From Botryococcus braunii (lineage: Eukaryota > Chlorophyta > Trebouxiophyceae), in the NCBI GenBank assembly GCA_002005505.1, contig KV908430.1, positions 8,817-23,816 on the forward strand: a stretch of 15,000 bases of DNA, in the 5' to 3' direction. Position numbers and translations under genes: made by a program. The notes under the pieces are model-generated. The model worked only from the letters and a program-made list of their open reading frames with translations, was not told the origin of the DNA and did not search any database. How positions within the stretch are numbered: the first letter of the stretch is position 1; every line of letters starts with the position of its first letter. Of the stretch, positions 1 through 14,494 are shown one piece after another.

Positions 1-5984
<5,984 letters not shown>

Positions 5985-5985
<1 letters not shown>

Positions 5986-6005
5986 CAATTAGTGTAGGAG
6001 TCCAT
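5985..6005 (-). promoter_or_regulatory. Possible upstream ORF overlapping the start codon
   Basis: ATG at 6005..6003 opens six codons (MDSYTN) ending in TGA at 5987..5985. The A of that stop is the A of the main ATG (TGATG). If this lies in the 5' leader it could lower or couple translation of the secreted protein. The transcript start is unknown. Confidence 0.35.
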
Positions 6006-7380
6006 AACGACAACTGCTGTTTGATGTGACTGACGACTTCTTTGGGCACTATGACCCATGGCGGTGAAAAAGCAGGTGGGGTGGATTTCTCCAGACTCAA
6101 TGCATACGGGAAAGAAGCTGCAACTTCCCTGTATCCTACGTTTGAACGCTACTACGCGGTTGCTCCGAACTATTTCAAACGATTTTCTAAACAGTCAACA
6201 ATCAGCCCGGCACTTGAAAAGTCGCAACAAGACTGCCATTCTTGACATGTGCAAATCGTATCAAAGATTCTATTAGTATTTTTTTGCGCTGTTACAACAT
6301 GTCGGCTCCATCGCCGAACGCTTCGCCTGCCCACGCCTGTCCGATGATGGCCCTGCAAACGTAATCATTGGGCCTAGAATTCTCCATCAGACCTCCGTAC
6401 ATTTTGATCTTTTGATGCTAATACACCGGCGTCTGAGCAGGATCGTTCGACGTCATAACAGACTACCGCTGAAACTACCTGTACCACGGGTACTGACTCC
6501 AAAGCAGGAGCCCCCTAAGCAAAGTGTGGTAAGACTCCTGCGGTATGAGGCTCCTGCCACTAGTGCCTATATGATGTTACCAGTCGCACAGGTTAATGTC
6601 AGTGTCACTCGCAACGTTAATGCCAGTACCACCTGGTACAAGGTCCGATCTGGTACAAGGCGGCCCTTCAAGGCGGGTGCAGATTTTCAATCAGGGGGTC
6701 TGTTTACACGGTGCCACGGTGACACGGCTTCCAAGAAAAGACCGTGGGTACCAGATCACACTGGTACCGAGACAGACACCATAAATTAGGAAAATTCAGC
6801 GTCGGAGGCCCAAATCCCCTAGCCCAACATGCATTCACATTGCTCCCCCATCCGTTGCAATGCTACTAGCATTTATGCCCTATTGCCGTGAGACTAGTAG
6901 GTTGGGCTAACTGTACAGTTAGTTGTTATTTTTACCATCATGTAATCGTACCTGTGTGTGAACAGTGATACGGCTTCCACCACAAGTACTGCATAGTACC
7001 ACCAGTACCGCCGGTCTGGTGCTATACAGTAAAAACTACGGAAAAGGAAGATGGGGGCGAGAGCCCTAAACTCCCAACCCAATTCTCCCGGCAGTATACG
7101 GTAAAGACTATATATGACCTTAGTCCACAAAACAGAACCAGCACCAGTCTGCATGACATGGAGCCCACGTCACAAATTGGTAAGCAAATTCTGGGACAGC
7201 ATGCCCGGGTTGGATACGAAAATCCATGGTGTTGCACAGGAGATCTCAATGACTTATTGATTGTTGCACATTTACCAGTCAGTTCCACTTGTTGAGTTTC
7301 TTACACAAATCCCACCATTCGATTAGGCTTCCTCGTAGGCCTTGTTAAACGAACACAGCCAATGTCATGTTTTGGATTCC

Positions 7381-7422
7381 TTTATTAATTATATATTTAA
7401 TTCAGTCATTCATTCATTTATT
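7381..7422 (-). promoter_or_regulatory. Candidate polyadenylation signals for the channel gene
   Basis: Two AATAAA hexamers on the minus strand (7422..7417 and 7386..7381) lie about 320-360 bases after the stop, inside an ATTC-type tetranucleotide repeat (about 7408-7427). A TGTAA, the common green-algal signal, occurs near 7303-7299. Any of these could set the 3' end; the sequence alone does not decide. Confidence 0.4.
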
Positions 7423-7534
7423 CATTCTCTCTGGAGACTCCGCATCTGTATGCGGGAGGAGGGGCTGTAGTACTAGTCTCCCATTTAGGCATACATCCTA
7501 CTTCAGATATCAGTTGCTCCCCCTCCTTATCTGT

Positions 7535-7570
7535 CCGAAAGAACTCTTCCCATGGGCAAGAGTTCTTCGG
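7535..7570. repeat. Near-perfect palindrome
   Basis: The arms CCGAAAGAACTCTT and AAGAGTTCTTCGG pair over 13 bp with one bulged A, around a centre that is itself palindromic (CCCATGGG plus C). It lies about 70 bases beyond the 30-bp palindrome in the same 3' flank. Confidence 0.75.
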
Positions 7571-7639
7571 CCAGAATCCTTTCAGACTTATACACTCAAG
7601 TCCTTCATGTTTTAGGCATGCGCTGGTGGGGCAGGGACC

Positions 7640-7669
7640 ATATTCAGGCTCATGCATGAGCCTGAATAT
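7640..7669. repeat. Perfect 30-bp palindrome in the channel gene's 3' flank
   Basis: Two 15-base arms, ATATTCAGGCTCATG and its exact reverse complement, meet with no spacer, 70 bases after the channel stop codon. In the transcript it could form a 13-bp stem with a four-base loop. No T tract follows, so it is not a bacterial-type terminator. Confidence 0.85.
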
Positions 7670-7738
7670 AACAGTTTCCAGACTCCTCAAATGTTGAAGG
7701 GAAATCTTGCAATCCTGCTCCTTAAAGAGCTTATAAGC

Positions 7739-10013
7739 TTATAGTCTACCACGGAAAATCCGGAATAAGGAGTCCGCCTCGCTTGCTGTGCTCTCGTCTG
7801 CAGTACCCGAGGCCCCCAAAGATTCTCTCGAAGATCCCAGGCGTTTCTTTCTTGGGGAATCCATGGATCTGGTTTCGGGATTCAGCTCCCTGGCGCCCGC
7901 AGAGTGAGGAGGCGTTGCAGAGGCTGATGTCCTTGAGAGTACCGCGGTCAAAGGTACACGCTCCGGCAATTCCCATGCATCATCATCGTCTGAGTTGGCG
8001 CCCTCCCTGGGGGATTTCGGGTCCCCAAAGAGGACATTGCTCAGAGTCTGGAGCTCGCCCGAAAGTAGAGAAGACAGGCGCTTTGACGCCCCGCCAAAGA
8101 ACCTGCTGGCAGACGAGGGACGAGAAGTCTCTGAAGTGGCCGACCCACTGGATTCAAGGCAGGCATCAGTCTCAACGTTCAGCCACGCTGAATGCGCAGT
8201 ACCTTGCCGTACATCAGTCTGCAGAGGCAGCAGCGTTTGTGCAACATCTCCTTTGGCGGCGTCTCCGACCTCAGCAGCTCCAGCAAGTTGCAGTTTCAAC
8301 GGTGCTTCCAGAACGCGGTCCAAGGGCGGACCCATTGAGTCGGCATTGATTGCAGAGGGTTCATTTGAGTTTCCGCCGGTACCCTGAGTCACTGTGTTGA
8401 GCTTCCCTCCAGGACGAAACGACAATGACGCAAACATCTCAGACCCAGGTTCAGGAATCCGGCAGTCTTCCCGAGATGGTGCTGCCTCCCCGATGCTTCT
8501 ACCCTGCAAATTATTGGTGCCAGAGCCCCCTGGGGCCTGGATTGCTGCACGTGTGCCGGGAACTGAGGCCGGACTTGGAGATTGCGTGAATGGGGCTATT
8601 ACTGGCCACGCAGGGTTCAGGGGCCCAGCAGCCCTCACATCTGCCTGAGGCTCGGGCGCATGCTCCCCGGAGAGCTTCAAGGACGAGGCGTCTGACCCCC
8701 TAGGCCCTGCCAGGCTTGAGCTATCAGAGTCAGAGTACGCCCGGGCTTTCTCCAAAGCAATGAGACTGGCCCCGGGGGACGTTGCCATGGCAGAGCTGGG
8801 GTTCGATGTGCCAACGCTTAAGGGTCTTTGACCAGTCGCGTTGCCGGTGTTTACGGTGCGGGAGCGTGCACCGTGTTTCTGGTTCCAAGGGAGGGATGAG
8901 GGACCGGCTCTGTGAGTACTGGACATGGAACTACCGGAGGTTGTGCCTTTCCTGCTGGACTGAGGGTTGTGATTGCGGTCCAGGGATTTGCCCAACGACA
9001 TGAGAATGCCAGGCCTTTCCTCGGAGCTTCCTATGCCTGCTGAGTCTGGGCGTTGCTTTACTTCAGCCGCCAAGGGCAGGTCAGAGAAACGCACGCCCAT
9101 TCTCACGTTACTTGCCTGCCCTGTGGAGCGACTCGAGGGCTTTACCTTACCTACTGGTGACAATGGCCCCCCAGTCACCTCACGGGTCCCAGCTATGCCA
9201 GCAACAAGCTCGCTATCCACACCGCGGGGAAGCACAAATGATACGTGCCGAGTCTCCAAGACAACGTGGTCCTTCCCACGAGAACCTCTTGCTACAGCCT
9301 CCCCATCTTCTCTTTCGCCATCCAAAGAAGGATTGGGACCCTTTTGCACTGGATCAGAAGGTCCTTCGAAGGAGAATTCTCCGTCGGACGTTTCCCGGCT
9401 GGGAAATTTAAATGAAACTGCCCGCCGTTTCAGCTGGTCGCCAGAGGGGTTGGCTGGCCGCGCATCCTTGGATGTCTGCAAGGGAAACGAGGTCGAGTCT
9501 TTACTCTGCCCCTGCGTGCATGAAGGTGCTTGGGACCCAGTTGTCAAAAGATAGCTACTGTCCAAACTTCTTGCACTGGAGGGTTCGTCTTCGTGGTGGA
9601 CAGCAGAGAGGGGAAATGCAGCACTGCTGGAATGCGATACATGCGGGAGAAAGAATCGCAGCGGCCGCAACAACTTCCAATGCGGCATCGCGTTGGATGG
9701 TGGCTGGGACCCAGAGACGCCTCCACCCGGGCAATCTCTCTGTGTATCATTGACACTATGAAGGTGTAATTCTGGTTTGAGTCCGACAAAGTCTGCGCCT
9801 GTTTCCTTTGCAGTTTGGACTGTGGGAAAGACAGACTTTAACACATGGTCGCGATTTAATCCAGACTGATCCTGCATTGCTGTATCTGGTCCTTTCGTCT
9901 GACTGATACGCTTGCGTTGCTCCACGGCGGCTCTGAAAACTCCGGCAAGGGCAGAGTCACTCGCTTGCGTCGGCTCTTGTGGCCACTCATCTTCGGGAAT
10001 GACCTCTCCATAT
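7739..10013 (-). CDS. Polycystin terminal exon: long disordered cytosolic tail
   Basis: A single open stretch of 757 codons from acceptor GTACTTGCAG (exon starts 10013, completing an Arg codon) to TAA at 7741..7739. It begins YGEVIPEDEWPQEP and is otherwise rich in Ser, Pro, Gly and charged residues, with no hydrophobic helix, so I predict a disordered cytosolic tail. Short repeated blocks stand out: RRAVSFKFP (9427-9402), RHVSFVLP (9250-9227) and GVRFSDLP (9097-9074), with RPLRFFLP nearer the start. An acidic patch (DDDDAWELPERVP) and the ending DSLFRIFRGRL lie near the C terminus. Such a length without stops, in phase with the upstream exons, supports real coding. Overlapping plus-strand frames of up to 193 codons are shadows. 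Confidence 0.8.
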
Positions 10014-10702
10014 CTGCAAGTACACCGGCAGGTCAGAATAAAGAGCCTGGTCTGATGTGGGTACCTCCGTCCCCCTGCGGGTCATAGTCTGCCAGATGTA
10101 AGAATGGCTGTCGTTACATGCTATAGCATCAGGGCAGGCAACAGCATCATGGCGGAAGATAATCGTAAACACTGCCACCACCGTTTCCGAAGGGGAGCTT
10201 TAAAGCTCATACTCAGAAATGTCGCCGTGCTTCAGGCCTAAGCCCATTTAGTAATTGGCCTGCTAGCATTGATAGCGCTATGAATGGACAATGCCTTTCA
10301 TGCACCTGTTCATGATGATGGACGCCACAGCCCGAAGCTCCTGGAAGGACACCACTCCCTCCTTTCCAGATTCTAGGCGGCTGGCCAACATTGCATGTAG
10401 CTGGACCAGTTCTACAGGTGGTCCGTCTTGGACGCGTAAGCCGAAGCGTCCTTTACGCTTTGACGTCAGGCGTCGTAATATAGTGGACCCCGCCGATGGG
10501 AGACGGGACCAGAAGCTGCCTTTTTTCCTAAAGCCCTGGACAGAATCTTCAGCGCAGTGGACCCCTCACGGACAGCAGACTCATTTTGGAGGCTTTTATG
10601 CTTTACAATCATTTGCAGAAGGACTGTCACGTTCAGCAGGAGACAGGAGACACATGTTGATTGCCCACCGTTGTTTGCACCTGTGTGCAAAGAGAGCCAC
10701 AG

Positions 10703-10746
<44 letters not shown>

Positions 10747-10790
10747 ATGTGTGCGTGTGTGTGTGTGTGTGTGTGTATGCGTGCGTGTGC

Positions 10791-10839
<49 letters not shown>

Positions 10840-10926
10840 CGCGCGCGTCCGCGCGAGCGTGTGCGTGTGTATGTGAGTGCGTGCACGCGGGCGCGTGCGC
10901 GCGCGCGCGCGCGCGCGTGTGTGTGT

Positions 10927-10982
<56 letters not shown>

Positions 10983-13144
10983 GGTGCGTGTGTGTGTGTT
11001 ATGCGCACGCACGTGTTGTCCTTTTTCAAAAGGACAGCATTATCGATGGTGCAACCTGTACCTGGCAGATTATAAAGGATCTAGTTGATATATGGGTCTG
11101 TGGATTACAAGCCCAAAGGGTGAAGTCGAAGTAACAAGCTGCCGCCAGAAGCGCAAAACTCGCAGAAGGGCGAGAAACGTTTCCTAGGTGGTAACACGAA
11201 GGGACACACATGCATATGTACGACCAGTGTTACTTGTCACGAGCGTCAGGTGATAAGAACTGATGTTGGGATACAGCGACTAGCGAGCGGATTCGGATCT
11301 AAGCTAATGGAAAGTCTGCTTCAAACACGAGCTATCCAGCGTTCGCACGGACTATCCTATCCACCATAGACACGGCGTCCATGGGGGAGTATCACAAGAC
11401 ATCACAAGACACATCTCTGAACGAAGCAGTACTTCAGGGAGGACGTGTACACGGGCTTCCTGCAACAGGCCCTAGGGTTGCATGAGCGGCTAGCACTAAT
11501 ACACAGGGAGGACACCTGAGAGAAGCAGCCGCCTTTAGAAAGCGGTTCAAACGTGCATCCGAGGGTGCACCTCTACAAACTTGCCAACGCTCCTCTATGA
11601 GACGAGCGAGGTCGTTGTGAATGCCGGGGGCTCCCCGGTTTTGCATCTGAGCAGAGTGAAACTCTGCCAAGATTATGGTTAGAACGAACCTGCAGTTACA
11701 CAAATTTAGTTTTGGACATATTAACCAAATGTGAACATTAACATGAACAACAGTCAGCCGTAACAAATGGCCATATGCCCCACCCTGGATCAGGAAACAG
11801 ATAGAAGACAGCGGGCAGCCTCCCTAAACACAATGTAGCGCGGTCCATGACAGGCGCCAGGGAAGGATTATATATTGCGGCTGGGCGCTACCCAGGGAAG
11901 CAAATCACGAAAATTGTTGGGATGATAAAGAACCAGAGGCGGCCAAGGAATCCCATCAAAGCGCTTTGCTGAACGATAAGGCTCGTGGAATCCCGGACAG
12001 ATTGGGCCACAGGCTGTATTCCGTTTGAAAAGAACGTAGTCCACACCCCTGCAGTTCCAGAACATTCAGGATCCTCCGGAGTTAGCGTTACATGCGTTAC
12101 ATGGCCACCACTTTGTACAATGACCAACGTTGCCGATTAGGACTAGTCAAGTGAAAGATTGGAGTTGGAAATGTGTAATGGGGTCCCTGGGAATTCCTGG
12201 GGGACTTGAACCTATGCCATCAACTTTTTGCTGAAGGAATTGAGACAGAGCCCTTTGGAAGGTCTGGACACTTCATTGAGTCGAATCGTAGCAACGGCTT
12301 AGGGAGTACGTCACAGTACTGTGACGTACTGGAACTAGCCCCAACAGAGCAGTTGCACATTTCCCTGAAACAGTCGAGGGAAGCAGCTAGGAAAGCAATT
12401 TCAACGGAAACTTCAAGCAGCAAAACATGTTAATAAGAGAAAGTCAACGGCGGCCAGATGTACTATAAGCACGCCGGATAGGCACCTTCGAAGGTTCTTT
12501 GGAAGCTTTGAGTGTAGGTATTGCTGCTGCCAAACAATATGTGACCGAAAATAGCCAGAGAAACTGCCACCATCATTATGGTGACCATGAGCTCTAGCAA
12601 ACGTGGGGTCACCTGCAACAAAGGAGGATCCTCATGAGGTCCTGATTGATCAAGTCGTGACTTCTCCATAAATTTACGCATCCTTTGTATGGTGCACATG
12701 GTTCATGAGATCAATATGTACTATTTGGTATAAGATTGAGAAGTGCGGGAAGATATTGTGTGGAATGACGTGGTATGACCAAGTCTAGTAGCAAGTAAGT
12801 GTCTTGACAGGTACTTTATGCCGTACTTCCACTGTGTTACTTGTAATTCAACCCACAGAGTTCTTGCGACTGCCCCACGCAAACACCCTCCAATTGCTTT
12901 AAGCTCTTCAAATCGACGTTCGCAGCTTTGGCTAACGTTCCACCCACTATACGACTGATATTCCTATCGTGAACCCTTTTGCTAACCCAGCATTCGCCTG
13001 CATGTGTATGAACCAACATCTGCGCCTATGCGCACACGCCTCATACGTTTCAGGTCTAGCATGAGATCGGTTCTCCTAACGGGGGCTGACACCCCACTCC
13101 ACCCCACCCCACCCCACCCCACCCCACCCTTAACTACACCACAC

Positions 13145-13208
<64 letters not shown>

Positions 13209-13225
13209 TACACATACACACACAC

Positions 13226-13293
<68 letters not shown>

Positions 13294-14411
13294 TGCACAG
13301 ACATTAGCAGACATTTCATCAATATACATCCTGTAAGCAAGAAAGGTCACGTACCAGAATAATCGTCGTGCTGATGTTGGATAGCCTTCGTTGAGAAGAC
13401 AATGCACCAAGCAGCCGAACGATGAGGAGCACCAGAACAGTTCCCTGGCGATAGTTTGGTGCCCTCAGGTGTGTAAAGTAGTGAGGGCCACTCCCTTGTT
13501 AATAACAATGAGGGCCATAGCGCGCTGTATTTACGGACGTGTGTTTTGGCATTTTAACGATACAACAGCAGTAAAGCAGCTGAAATATACTTCATGGACT
13601 AGTGTGGTAAAGATATCCAAACAACCTTCAGCATTAAACTAAAACTTCCGAAGATGAACGGTTTCTCCTCATCGCTAGAGTGCAAAAACAGTTTCTTATG
13701 CTTGTAGTTGGTGCATTTGGAAATTTCAAATGATGACTTCTAAAGAGTTGTATGGAATGATGAAGGGTACTTGTAACGCGTGGCAGCTCTGCATTGGGAA
13801 GGCTCGTAAGCAAGCGGGAACCTGCATTGGATCTCCCCGTCTGGAAACCAAATCGAGACGAGGAATAAGAGCAACCAGTGGGAAGAAAACGAGGCGCCTC
13901 CTAGGAATAAGGGCAATTCTACTATGTCTGCACTGTTAAAGGAAGAAACAAGTTACGAATTTCTCCAGGCAAGAAGTACTGTACCTGCACTGCTCTGTAT
14001 GCTGTTATAAGGCTACGCAATGTCCGCGCACTTGTGAAAAGGCTGCCCAAGGCGTTCAACCCTGCAAGGCAAGGCCCAGGTTGCTGCAGTCTTGAAGGCT
14101 ATTGCAATGCCTAATCCTTATTTCAGACTCGTTATCATATCACAAGAAGGCGTGCAACTCTCAACAAATGTGATCTTCGACCCAAATCAAGTTTTAAATC
14201 AAAGACAAACATGCTACTGAGATCCTAGAGGAGGATACGGGCGAAGGTAATCACAAAGCTGACAACATGAGGAGATTGCCAAAAACGCCAAGGCCAGACA
14301 AAGTTGAGATAAAAAGGAAATGGGACAAGCGATTTTGAATGATAAATAGTCCACCTGAATGCCCCCACCCCCGCCGCAGGCCCCTCATACACGCGCGTGC
14401 GCGCGCGCGCG

Positions 14412-14494
<83 letters not shown>

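Larger units (their letters stand above)
5986..7738. other. Intergenic region between the two minus-strand genes
   Basis: This stretch contains the 3' flank of the channel gene at its right and the 5' region of the secreted-protein gene at its left. The longest open stretches (6412-6789 plus, 7418-7690 minus, 7022-7288 minus) have no recognisable domain, no convincing splice partners and overlap repeats or palindromes. I see no TATA box I would defend. Notable contents are two palindromes (7535-7570, 7640-7669), AATAAA signals, and a cluster of GGTAC motifs at about 6480-7010. Confidence 0.6.

Noticed and set aside
6412..6789. Plus-strand frame of 125 codons in the intergenic region
   Set aside because: No recognisable domain, overlaps GGTAC repeats, and no splice context; length is unremarkable for noncoding DNA.
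7640..7669. Palindrome as a bacterial rho-independent terminator
   Set aside because: No following T tract, and the genes are eukaryotic with introns.
7783..9554. Plus-strand frames of 188, 193 and 130 codons opposite the channel tail
   Set aside because: Shadows of a GC-rich, biased coding exon; the minus frame is continuous for 757 codons and in phase with upstream exons.
10291..11088. Cys/Val- or Thr/His-rich frames over the GT tract
   Set aside because: Repeat translation. The real signal in this region is the minus-strand exon 10527-10306 in another frame.
12220..12423. Possible extra exon after TGTTTCAG near 12385
   Set aside because: It can be joined in phase to the S5 exon but ends in a stop, spans the 26-bp palindrome and does not resemble the pore. 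Exon 12048-11892 gives S6.
13145..13289. CRISPR or satellite array
   Set aside because: Uniform dinucleotide repeat without spacers.
14225..14400. Hydrophobic minus-strand frames that look like a membrane helix
   Set aside because: Two frames are hydrophobic, neither matches polycystin segments, and no donor in the phase needed for the S4 exon was found.
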